From: Planctomycetia bacterium
Lineage (GTDB): Bacteria > Planctomycetota > Planctomycetia > Gemmatales > Gemmataceae
DNA: 36,729 bases
Direction: 5' to 3'
Assembly: GCA_005808665.1 (NCBI GenBank)
Contig: SYLG01000144.1
Location: 1-36,729, forward strand
Below, in pieces: positions 1 to 11,300 of the stretch. Position 1 is the stretch's first letter, and each line of letters begins with the position of its first letter. The position numbers and the translations under genes are program-made. Under the pieces are notes generated by a model. It made no database searches. It saw only the letters and a program-made list of their open reading frames with translations, and had not been told where the DNA came from.

Positions 1-1496
1 CCGCCGCCCACTTCGTAGCCGTTGATGACGAGGTCATAGGCCCGAGCCATTACCTTGGAGGGATCCGAGTCCAGCAAGGGTATGTCTGCCTCGCGGGGAG
101 CGGTGAAAGGATGATGGTTGGCAACGAAGCGACCTGCCTGGGTGTCGTGCATGAAGGAAGGGAAATCCACCACCCAAAGCAGATCAAAGCAGTTTTCCTT
201 GCCCTGAAGTAAACCAAATACTTGAGCCAAATGCAGCCTTAATGTGCCCAAAACCTGGGCGGCAACCTCTTCCTTGTCGGCGACCAAAAGGAGCAGGTCC
301 CCGTTTTGCATTCCGAACCTGTCTCTGAGTGCCGCTTGGGATTCGGCAGAGAAAAATTTTTCGATTCCCCCCAAAAACTTGTTGTCCTCATACTTGAGCC
401 AAGCCAATCCCTTGGCCCCCGCTTTGACGGCGATTTCACTGGTTTTTCCGCCTGGTTTAAGATCCGTATTGGAAAACTTGGACGCCCCTTGGGGGATGTG
501 AATACCCCGAACGACCGATCCGGAAGCAATCGCCTCCTTGAACACCCGAAAATCAGTCCCTTGGGCCCAAACGCCAAGGTCACTGATTTCCAACCCGAAA
601 CGGGTGTCTGGCTTATCCGACCCATAACGCAACATTGCGTCCTTATAGCTCAAGCGGGGAATGGGTAAGGAAATATCGACATGCAGACACTCTTTGAATA
701 TTTTCTGGGCTAGCCCCTCAAGCATGCTTAAAACATCTTCCTGGTCCACAAAAGACATCTCCAAATCCAGTTGGGTGAATTCGGGTTGCCGGTCGGCCCG
801 GAGGTCCTCATCGCGAAGGCAACGGGCAATTTGATAATAGCGGTCATAGCCTGAGATCATCAAAAGTTGCTTGTAAAGTTGAGGGGATTGCGGCAAAGCG
901 TACCACGAGCCGGGATGGACCCGGCTGGGAACAAGGTAATCCCGGGCACCTTCCGGGGTGCTTTTCCCCAGGAGGGGCGTTTCCACTTCCAGAAAATCCC
1001 GTTCACTCAAATATTCCCGAATGACCCGATTGAGTGTGTGCCTTAAAACCAATGTTTTTTGCAAACTCAAGCGGCGTAAATCGAGGTAGCGTTTTTCGAG
1101 GCGAAGGTCCTCCCCTGCCAATTCTTCCCCAGGAAATTCGGTCACCTCAAAGGGAGGGGTAGGGCATTGATTGAGAACCTTGAGGGAGGTGGCCTCAATT
1201 TCAATCGCCCCGGTGATCAGATCCGGGTTTTCTTTGCCGGGAAGCCTGGGCCGGACGAGCCCTTCCACCGCCAAGCACCATTCCCGGCCGACCCCATCCG
1301 CCAATTGGAAAAGCGAGGCGTTTTCCCTGGTTGATTCCACCACGATTTGGGTGATGCCAAACCGGTCTCTCAGGTCAAGAAACACCTGTTGGCCATAGCC
1401 CCGGTAGGAATTGACCCACCCATTCAACCGCACAATGGTCCCAATATGATTTGCCCTTAGTTCGCCACAACGATGCGTTCTGCGCCAATCCTGCAT
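1..1496 (-). CDS. aspS: Aspartyl-tRNA synthetase, 3' part cut by window edge
   Basis: Class II aminoacyl-tRNA synthetase that charges tRNA-Asp (or tRNA-Asp and tRNA-Asn in non-discriminating versions) in the cytoplasm. About 498 codons are present. Order of parts: N-terminal OB-fold anticodon-binding domain (about residues 1-110, with the HRCGELR start and a GWVNSYRGYG stretch), the class II motif 1 region (LxxRxxxxxxIRExL), motif 2 with RDEDLRADRQPEFTQLD at about residues 227-243, and a bacterial-type GAD insertion (around 300-430). The frame runs off the window at residues GYEVGGG, just before motif 3, so roughly the last 90-100 residues are missing. ATG at 1496 is chosen because GGAAGG lies six bases upstream (1503-1508). 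It is transcribed away from the giant gene. Identification is confident; whether it is discriminating cannot be told here. Confidence 0.96.
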   Translation of the reverse strand, partial: MQDWRRTHRCGELRANHIGTIVRLNGWVNSYRGYGQQVFLDLRDRFGITQIVVESTRENASLFQLADGVGREWCLAVEGLVRPRLPGKENPDLITGAIEIEATSLKVLNQCPTPPFEVTEFPGEELAGEDLRLEKRYLDLRRLSLQKTLVLRHTLNRVIREYLSERDFLEVETPLLGKSTPEGARDYLVPSRVHPGSWYALPQSPQLYKQLLMISGYDRYYQIARCLRDEDLRADRQPEFTQLDLEMSFVDQEDVLSMLEGLAQKIFKECLHVDISLPIPRLSYKDAMLRYGSDKPDTRFGLEISDLGVWAQGTDFRVFKEAIASGSVVRGIHIPQGASKFSNTDLKPGGKTSEIAVKAGAKGLAWLKYEDNKFLGGIEKFFSAESQAALRDRFGMQNGDLLLLVADKEEVAAQVLGTLRLHLAQVFGLLQGKENCFDLLWVVDFPSFMHDTQAGRFVANHHPFTAPREADIPLLDSDPSKVMARAYDLVINGYEVGG

Positions 1497-1853
1497 GGTG
1501 TTCCTTCCAACCGACCCCAGTGAATGGGGACCCTTCTTCAAAAGGAACATGATAGGCCTTGGGTGGGGATCCTCCAGCAGGGGCATGGACGGATCCTGAC
1601 CAAAATTCCGGGAGTTACTGGTCCAGCTGAGAAAAATCGGCCATGGATTTTCAAAGGCAATGTCCTTTCCCGGTCCAACCCGTTGGGTAACCAAAAGTAA
1701 GCCAAGGAAGGACAGTAAAGTCTTTTTTTATCTAATAAACACGACAAGATAGCTTTTTAAGCCATAAAATTGATTTTTTGCCCTTGTGCTGGTCCTGCGA
1801 GGGACCTTCAGGACAAAGCGATAATTGATCCTAACTTCATAGTAAATAAAGAA
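1497..1853. other. Intergenic region upstream of aspS, no gene seen
   Basis: No convincing coding frame. The stretch from about 1720 to 1880 is clearly AT-rich compared with its surroundings and probably carries the aspS promoter on the minus strand, but I could not assign a convincing -35/-10 pair. A hairpin GGTCC-6-GGACC lies at 1791-1806. An alternative pairing of GTCCTG (1792-1797) with CAGGAC (1809-1814) would exclude it. Small open frames here have no protein-like character. Confidence 0.4.
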
Positions 1854-2275
1854 TTACAGGAATTTTTTAGGTGCAAAAACCTCAACCGATTTGGTTTGGG
1901 GATCCCGCCAAAGGAAGCAATCCTTTCCATAATGCAAGGCTTTGGTGGGGGAGGGGACCGGGGCAGCATTCAGGAACGGGTAAAATCCAAAACCTAGGCG
2001 GGAATTGTACTTGCCGTGATTTGACTCCAAATGGGACAATGCCCTTGTAGGGTGGGCAAATCCAAAAACTGGCCATCCTCGTCATGGATTTGGGAAAGCT
2101 GGGAGAGGGTTTTCGAGACCACATCTTGGGATTGATTGTCCAAATATGCGTTCCGTAGGACTGGTGCGGTTTGAACGGGGGAGAAATTCCTTCTCCAATC
2201 AGTTCCGACAAAGTCTGAATATCCTCCCGGTCGATTCCTAAAAAGGTGCAACCCCGCAAGGGGTTCGCCCAGTTT
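1854..2275 (-). pseudogene. Possible decayed minus-strand gene in two or three frames
   Basis: On the minus strand the reading looks protein-like in successive pieces lying in different frames. One piece includes FLGIDREDIQTLSELIGEG (about 2170-2248). The next is in another frame, from a run of five C (2173-2180) to a TAG at 1994, and includes KTLSQLSQIHDEDGQFLDL. A third runs to a TAA at 1854 and includes KDCFLWRDPQTKSVEVF. Joined, they would give a fragment of about 140 residues. No start with a ribosome-binding site and no recognised family. The composition is like the coding regions and turns AT-rich just after 1854, as at a gene end. It may equally be non-coding leader DNA of the giant gene, so confidence is low. 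Confidence 0.25.
2250..2265 (+). promoter_or_regulatory. Hairpin with GCAA tetraloop in the leader of the giant gene
   Basis: AACCCC at 2250-2255 pairs perfectly with GGGGTT at 2260-2265 around a GCAA loop, a GNRA-type tetraloop. It ends about 60 bases before the ATG at 2327. No T-run follows, so it is not a terminator. A role in mRNA stability or folding is only an inference. Confidence 0.35.
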
Positions 2276-2326
2276 CTATACCGGTCCGTACACCCGGATG
2301 GAATTCTAAAGGGGTTGGAGAACAAC

Positions 2327-5300
2327 ATGCTGCCGCGCATTTGGAATCGTTGGTTCAATCGACACCTCAAAAAATCCTCCACCATCGTTAAAAACAAGCC
2401 CTTGCCACTCCAACTGGAAAAGTTGGAGGACAAGGTGGTTCCGGCCACGATTTCCTACACCCCTCTTTGGGTAGAGTCGACCACGGCCGGCCTTTTCACC
2501 ATTTTTGATTCCTCAACGACCCCGGCAAAGGTCTGGGACAATGCCCCCTTTACCACCATTCGAGGGTACACTCCCCAGGACCTGGATATAAACCTTGATG
2601 CCGGGGAACAAATTTCGGTTACCACCGAGGTGGATTTTAATGTGCCCTTAACCGGCGAACGACAGGTGGACAAAATATCCAACCCAAATGGACAATGGAA
2701 TTTTGGCTCTTTCGAATACGCCCCTGGTCCAACCGTTTACAGCCATGCTCCATCGAAATGGTCCACCTCCACCTCGAACAACAAATACCTGGCCGATTTT
2801 AATAGCGATGGTGTCTCGGAATGGATGTATGGCCCCGCCACCATCTCCAATATCACCCAGGCCAATCCGGTCCCTGCTTATGGATATGCCAATACCGCCG
2901 GGATGACCTTGACCGGTTGGAATCCACCAGAAGGGGACGCTTCTACAGGGGGAACCAACAAGGGAATTTCCTCGCAATACTATGTTTACAACGCCAATAT
3001 CCCTTCGGAGCAGACAATCATTCCCCCCAGGACCCTTCCCCAGGTTTTGGGCAATGTAGTTCCTACCGGCCAAGGCTTGGGTACGGATGGGACAGTAGCT
3101 CCCTTTGGTGAATATCTGACCCTAAGAATATCGGTTACCTCGAATATGCCATTGGCGGGTGGTGGGGTCATTTCCAATGGCAATGCCGGGACAGGGGATA
3201 ACCCATCTGTCAATCCCTTTTCCTGGTCCATATCAGGTCAGGGACCGGATGGTTTGTATCGGGCAACGGGCCTGCTACGAAGCAAAAACCTCTATATGGG
3301 CAGTCCTGGCACCACCGGCACCGTGGCCATGGGAGTGGGCGATGCCTCGGTCACCTACAACACCGCAACCCATCCCCAGCTAGGGTACTTGTACACCAAC
3401 AATATCAATATCAATGCAGGGGCCGGGGCCGAAACGGTAGACCTCAACGGAATGACGCTCTATTCCGATCGAACCAAGCGGCTAACCCGCAATTTGGATG
3501 GTAACGGTGATGTCGATTACACCATGATCGGCATTTATGGTAACCTCAATGTGGATACGGGAGCCGCCGGCGGGGATGCCATCAATGTCAAGGGACCCAT
3601 CGAGTCCTTTGGAGCAAGGTCCATAGGGATGACCTTTAGCACAGATGCCTTTTCCAACGATTTCAATGGTGGTTCCAAGATCGAAACCCTGAGGGGAGCT
3701 TTCAATTTAAACGCCCGGTCGGCCGCAATCGGGACCACCAATGAGCGCATTTATGCCTATCGATTCACCTTAAGTGCAGCCAATATATCGTTGAACGGGT
3801 CCGAAAATACGGCGATGAATTTTACTTCCAATGAAATGCTTTCTTTCATTGGCCAGCCGATTCCCATGATGCCCCCTCCCAGCATCAATTTCCGCGGTGC
3901 CAATAATTTTGACATCAAGGGCAACAATAACAATGTAACCGATTTAACCAACAGCAACATCGTTTCGTATACCATTGGCAATTTTCGCAGGGTACAGTTT
4001 AACGCCCTCTGGAAATTGCCTGTTTCCTCAACGCTTGTGATTACTCTTGGCACGAGTGGCGGGTCCATTGAATCCTCCAACCCCCTTATTCCCACCAACC
4101 CCAACGGGATAGACCTGATCATGGAACAGGGTATCCTGAGTATGGGTACGATTGATAGCTACGGAAAAATCAATGGCGTGGGCTTGGTAGGGGCAAGCAC
4201 CAGGCCCCTACGAACCTCGATCAATACCTTGGATTCCCTGGAGGTGTTGGGTGATTTTTACATGGAAAATTTTTCCAATCCCGAGATCGGTGGCCAAAAT
4301 GCCGACCTGATCGTGGGGGCGGATACCATGACCGGGCCCATATTCCAAGCCTCAGGTGGTAACACTTTTTACCTTAGCACCACCAATGGCAGGGCTACGA
4401 TCAATGCCCAACTTACCGCCAACAAAGACCTGATCCTGAAAACGGCCTCCTACACTCTTGCTACCGCAGGGAGCCTTTGGGGAACCAACAGCATTCTGCT
4501 TGAGCCTTCCATTACCGATTACAATGTTTTGGTAGGTAATAAAACGGCCAATCTGACCGACCAGTTTTTTGATGTCACCTATTCGGATATCACCAACCGG
4601 ATCAATACCCAGAATTTGAAAATTGGGGCGAATGGGTTGGTTGGAAATTTCAGCGTTTTCAACAACCAGGATAGTGGCAATACCACTACCCCCTTGAATT
4701 TGATCGCCCAAAACTTCAATTTTACCCTGCTTGGCAAGGACTCGGATGTCCTGCTCAACACGGGTATTTTGCTTGCGGATAACCGGCGGATGTCGTTTCA
4801 AAATGGGTTGGGGGGCCTTGGCAAAATCAGCAGTAGTATTGCCACCAATGCGGCCTTGCCAACAAAATTTTATGATGTTGCTTTTGGAGCGAACGGAGCG
4901 GGCACCCGGGGCCAATTGGATTTTCGCTATACCGGTCAGGTCGGCGAAACCACTCGTCCCCTGCTGACAAAAGCCGAGCGATTGGATGAATCCACTGCTC
5001 CTTTGGGGCTTCACCTTCAAAATCAATCCAACCTTATCATCCTGAACCAGATCAACACAGGCACATCGCCTTTGCAAATTTTTGCCACCGGATCCATCAC
5101 CCGTAACAATCCGGCTGCCCGATCGGATTTGGTGGGCGGCCCTATCGAGGTTGTCACCAATGGCACCGTTTTGGGTGCCCTGGATGCTCCCCTGCGCCTG
5201 AGTGGGGACTCGTTGGCAGCAAGATCCAAAGGGGATACCGGCCTTTACCTATCCAACCCGACCTTGACCGATGGGGATATTATCGATGTGGCAACGGCCA

Positions 5301-8300
5301 CCTCCATGCGCATCTTTACCTATGGAACCGGGCTAAGTCCAAGTGCCATTCCTACGGGCATTTGGTCCACGCCTTCGGATGATACGGTCAATGAACGGGT
5401 ATTTGGTACCACTCTTTTATCCGGTTTGCCAGGTGCTTTGAACCCAAGCATTTACCGGATCAATCAGGACAATCAGATTACGACCAATCTGGTTCCCGAT
5501 CCCAACATGGCATCTGTAAACCTGGTTTCCGCCAAACTCGACCTGCAACGGTTTTCCCAACAGGTTCGGTATTTGACCGGAAACGGCGAACTCCTTTCGG
5601 ATCCCCTGATTGGTCAATCGAAAAACCTGACTGTGAAAACGACGCAGGTTTGGGATGCCCCCTTGTTTAGCGGGAAGATTGATGGCAGTTTGGACATTAT
5701 CAAAACGGATACCGACGCTAATAGTGGACAAAAATTGTCTCAAACAGGTTCGTTTACCCTTTCCGGGGATAACAGCAAACTGGTTGGTGATGTTCGGGTG
5801 TTTGCCGGGTCGGTTATTTTTGCAAGCTCAAAAGCTGCTGGCACCAACAACACCATAAGGCTAGGCAACGGTAGCCTCACTCCCGATGAGACTTCGCTTG
5901 GCCTTTCCAACAATATTACCCTTATCAACAAGGTTCAACTCAATAGTGACAATACTTTTGTCGCCAATGTGGATGGGATCAACCAATTGGCTCCTGCCAC
6001 GGGAGTCGAGTTGCCGCTTTCCAGCACCCGGTTGGTGATAGATGTTCCCGCCAGCCCGGATGCGACGGCGATATGGTCCTTGACCGTGGGAGCAAGCATA
6101 ATCGGCCCGGGGTTTGTGGATAAAACCGGAACGGGGTTATTGATTCTTACCAAGACCAACACCTTTTTGGGTGATCTCCATGTTTTTGGAGGAACGCTTG
6201 AGGTCCAGGCGTCCAACACCTTGGGTAGGGGCAAAGCAATTTTTGACCCAACCACCATTTTCCAGATTTTTAGCCCTTCGGGCGGTACCCTGGTTTTCGA
6301 TGTGGACGGTGGCATTGACTTCCTTGGGGCCAACACCTTGAGGGCCAATTCCAATGCGCATATCCGGGTCAGGAACAATTCGATCAACCTTCTTGGTGGA
6401 ACCGTACCCGTTAAAGATACCTTCAAGATCTTTGTAAATGGTGGTAAATGGCTTGAAATCGAAGCCCTGGAGGGAACCAATGCCCTTGATGGCATCAACA
6501 CGAATCTTGTTCGCGATGAAAAACTGGACACCCTTGGGGTAGCCACCGGAACTGGGGTCCTGGAGCTTCAGGGACCCAGTGTTTACAACGATCTGAAAGT
6601 AAATATTGGTACAGTGATTTTTGGTGGGCTCGAAACGGTTGGCTTGGGGTCTATCCATATTGGCCGGGTGGGAACGCTTAACACCTTTGGCACGGTTGCC
6701 TTTGATCCAGGCACCGGCGCCACGATGAGCATACCTAACCTGGTTTATCTTTTGGGTAAAGGAAGCGATGATAATCCCGCTCCCTTGGTCAATGATCAAT
6801 CGGTTCTCAAAGTGTTAACAGGTGATGTCACCATGGGAGGGGCAATCACCCTTACCTCCACCGCAAATGTTCCCACCTTGCCGATTTTTGTGGAAGACCT
6901 GGCCAAACTGAGGATCCTAAGCTCCATCAATGATAGCGGGGCCAACTTGGCCATGGAGAAAAAGGGAGCAGGAAACCTTTACCTGAGTGCCCCCAATGTC
7001 TATGGTGGGGGGACCCAAATCAAAGCCGGTACCATATTTGTCCTGAACAAGGATTCTTTGTACACCGGTCCCGTTCGGATAAGTGATCTGGCCGCCTTGA
7101 CAGTGGATTTGGGATTTGATGCGGTCGGAACGCCTTTGCCTGGAAATTTTGTCAATCAAATCGGTCTGGAAGGGTCAGGGCCAGCCGGGGCAGGGGCCTT
7201 GGTGGTTCAATCCGGCTTGGTGAATTTCACGCCAACCACTCCTTTTGTCCTTTACAATGCAACCACCATTGGTATTCCCGACCCAGACTCAAGCCTGACG
7301 CTCACCGCCAACATTACCGAGGGCGGCGTGGCAAGCGGAATCATCAAAACAGGTCCTGGTATCCTGGTGGTGAAGCCAACTACCTTTAATTCCACGACTG
7401 GGGCTAACCGCATTGCTTCCGGACCCATGGAAGTCCAAGGCAACCTCCCGTTTGGACGAGGTGATACCACCATTGCCAATGGGGCAGGTTTGATTATTAA
7501 CCCGACGACCACCTCCCTTACCGCCGACTTGTTCAACAATTTTATTGTGGCGGGATCGGGTTGTATTGCTCCCCCTAACACCAATGGAATCTCCACCAAG
7601 GGTGTGATTGAACTGGTGGATGGAAGTTTTTCCACGATCACAGGCAACATGACCCTTACCGAATCCATCACGATTGATGTAGGAACCGGGTCGATCCTCA
7701 CCCTTGATGGGGTTTTGGACGAAAGCGCAACCGGGGTTCAATACAACCTGACCAAAACGGGTTTGGGCATCTTGCGCCTGACCGGAACCACCCCGAACCT
7801 CCTGGACGGAAAGATCATTGTCCTTGAAGGCTCAGTGGATTTGGGGAAAACCGGGGCAGCCGGAACGGGTTTGATTCAAATCCTTGATGGGGGCACCCTC
7901 ATCGTAAGTGGGGCGAACACCCCAAGCCTTGCCACGGTGATTGACAACGCTATCGAGGTGGAAGGAAAGGGCCTTGCCGATCAGGGAGCGATAAAGGTTA
8001 CCCAAGGATATGTCAACTTGACAGGTGACATTACCATAACCGACAGCAATGGTGATCTAAGCAGCTTGCTATGGTTGGGTGCCAATAACCTTCCGGTGAT
8101 AAACAATCCGGGTATCCTGACCATCGAAAAGGCGTTCACCCTTGCCACCACCAACACTTCCCTTGATCTGGTTAGTGGTGGCATAGGGGCCGGGGTGGTC
8201 AATCTTGAGGGGACCAACATTTACACCGGACTAACCACCATTCAAGAGGGGGCTTTGGTAGCAAATGCCGTCGACGCACTAGGCACCAATACCCTTGTCG

Positions 8301-11300
8301 ATGTTTTGGACGGTGGCACCCTGGGTGTTACCGGTTTGGCCGCTTCCCTGGCCCAAAACAATATAAATCTCTCCGGGACCGGGTTGAATCTGTTTGGCAA
8401 GGACCTTGGTGCCTTGTGGTTCAATGATGTTTCCGGCGTGGTAACCCTTGACCAGAAAATCGTCCTGAATGATGCTTTAAGCCCGGTCCTGATGACCGCC
8501 CACGATAGTGCCTCCCAACTGAAAATTGCCGGAGCGATCTCCTCCCTTTCGTCTCCGTTTACGGGCAATATCAGTATCCGTAAGGGTGGTCAGGGGACCA
8601 TTGCCTTCCAATCTGCAAACACCTATGGTGGGGGTACCGTTGTTGAAAACGGGACCTTGCTTTTGCAAAATCCGGGAGCCTTGGGAAATGCCACGGCCAA
8701 TGTTTTCGTGCTAGCTACCGGGACCCTGGCCTTGGATATGGCCCTTGCCACTTTCAATAACCCGTTGTCCCTGGCGGGGAGTGGGTTACTAAATAGTGGT
8801 GCCCTCGATGTCCGGAGTGGCCAAGCCACATTTACCAATGCGGTCAATTTGACTGCTCCCTCGGTGACGGTGGATGTTGAGGCATTTGGTGTGGATCAGG
8901 CACCCGCCCAATTGATCTTTTCGGGGGCCCTTGCAGAGGGTGCCCTGACAAACCTTGTGAAGACGGGACTTGGCACCGTGGTCCTGAAAATGGACAACAC
9001 CCTAACCGGAACCGTCGAAATCCAGGCGGGATTGCTGACCTTGGAATCCAACAAGGCGGCCGGAACCGGAGCGATTGTTGTTCGTGATGGCGGTACGCTT
9101 GGAGTAAACATTCCTTCCACCACGATTGCCAACAAGATTACCCTTTCCGGGGAAGGGTTGACGCCCATTGTTCCTCCTACCGGAACCCCTGAAGCGGCAC
9201 TTTGGATCCAACCCAATACGACCGTGGCGTTCAATGGGGTGGTCGAACTGGGCTTGACCAACAGTGTGGTCAACAATCTTGCCTCCACGGCTATTTATGT
9301 CGATGGTCTTGCCAAGGCGACCTTCAATTCCGCCGTCAAAGAATCCAAAGCGAATGGTTCGGTTGCCTCGGAACTGATCAAACGGGGCCTTGGTCAGGCA
9401 GAAGTGCTTGGATCGGTTGCCAACGATATCAATTTCCGCGGGGGTATCAATGTCGAAGCAGGCAAGCTCACCCTTGGGGTAAATAATACTTCCAACAACT
9501 TTAAAAATGGTGGTGCCCTTCAGGTCAATTATGGGGCAACCCTTCTCCTGCAAGGCAATTCGGCGATTAACAATGCGGTAAATCTTGGAATCCCGGGACA
9601 AACAGGGGCGGCTCCCGGTTTTGGAACGGCGGGTACCTCAAACATTACCATCACCAAAGACATTACCGTTGACAACAATGCGATTCGCATCGAAGCTGCG
9701 GATACTTCGACCCTTACCCTAAAGGGATCCATCATAAGGGGAGTTGGCCAAACCACTCTTTCCATGGAGAAAGCGGGGACAGGGAAACTCGTCCTCAACA
9801 ATCAGCTTTCCAGCAATCAGGTGGATGGTGGGTTGACTGCCAGTGCTGGGGTTCTTGAGCTCAACGCCAAGGCTCCCTACATTCCGTTTGCAGGTAATCT
9901 GACGGTTCAGACCGGTGCCGAAGTTGTCCTTTTGGCGTCCAATCAAATCCCGGCGGTTGCCAATGTGACCATTCTTTCCGGCGGCATTTTGGACCTGAAC
10001 GGATTCAGCACACCTGTCAATTCGGTGGTCATGTCTGGTGACCCTTCCCAGATCCAAGGTCTGGGGAGTAAGCTCACCGCCAATGTGGATTATCTCCTCG
10101 ATGGCGGTTCGGTCGAGGCGAATCTTGCTGGCGCTGCCTTGGCCACCGTATCGCTCGTAAAGGATTCGACCTCCACCCTGAATCTGCTAGGCCAGAACAC
10201 TTACAATGGCTCCACCGATGTGAAAGCCGGGAAACTGGTATTGATCAATGCGGCTGGTAACGCTCTTCCGGACTCGGCGATTGTTAATCTAACCGGTTCC
10301 ACAAGTGTCCTTGATATTGAAGCAAATGAGACCATTGGCTCGGTGGTTACGGTGTTCAATAGCACCCAAATCATCATTGGAGCCAGCAAAACACTGACGC
10401 TGTCCAGTTCGGGAAATGCATTATTCCCCAGCCAATTGATTTCCCTCGGTGGGACTTTGGTAAAAACCGGCACAGGCTTGATGACGATCAATGGAGACAA
10501 CAGCGGATTTAGTGGCGGGGCCATTAACATCAATGCGGGTAATGCCCAATTCGACGGGGCAAAGTCCCTGGGGGCCCCGGCTACTCCTCCCAAATTGGGT
10601 TTTGCGATAGGCTCCTCGGGTACCATCAATGTTGCTGGAACCAACACTTTTAACAATGCCATTGATTTGGGAACAAATCTGACCTCCAAAGCAGGTCTGG
10701 TAACGCTTGGCGGGGTCATCACCCTTACGGGCCCGGCCACCAACCTGACGGTGAGCGGAACCGAATTGAGGGTCAAACAGCCTGTTGCCAACACCTCGGC
10801 AACCGTTACAAACCTGGCCAAATCCGGCAACGGGACCCTGGTCATCGAAAACGCGATGGACCTAAAGGGTGGCACTATCCAAATCCCATCCGGTAAGCTG
10901 GTGGTGGGAAACAGCAATAGTTTGGGTAACGGGTCAAGCAAAGTTTCGGTGGCCACAAGTGCATCCCTTGGCTTTGATGCGGGCATTGGGGGGGTAGACC
11001 TCACCATTGGTAATCAATTAACCGCAGGGGGAAATGGGTTTGGCGGGCAAGGTGCCTTGCAAATGGCAACCAGTGTGGGCCAAAGGGTTACCCTTTCGGG
11101 TCCGGTGGTTTTAACCCTTGACACACTTATGCGAGTCGATGCCGGCAGTACCCTTGAAATCAGCGGTGCTGTCACGGGGAATTACCGGATTACCAAGGTC
11201 GGTGCAGGAACCCTGATTCTCAGCGGAACCCAAGGAGGATCTTCGATCAACATCCAGGAAGGTGTCATTGAATACACCCCAAGCCTGGTTGGCAAGCCAA

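Noticed and set aside
1770-1997. 75-codon frame on the + strand between aspS and the giant gene
   Set aside because: No ribosome-binding site, no recognisable protein pattern, and partly AT-rich spacer.
2246-2326. Upstream in-frame extension of the giant gene (27 codons)
   Set aside because: The ATG at 2327 has TTGGAG at proper distance and puts the LEDK-VPA motif near the N terminus as in related proteins; the extension has no such support and would cover the leader hairpin.
4352-5077. 241-codon antisense frame, also the one at 15191-15916
   Set aside because: Shadows of the giant gene; text has no domain character and lies wholly opposite a well-supported frame.
10201-11007. 268-codon open frame antisense to the giant gene
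   Set aside because: It is one of many long antisense frames produced by the codon pattern of a Thr/Gly/Ala/Val-rich repeat gene; no start signal and no protein family.
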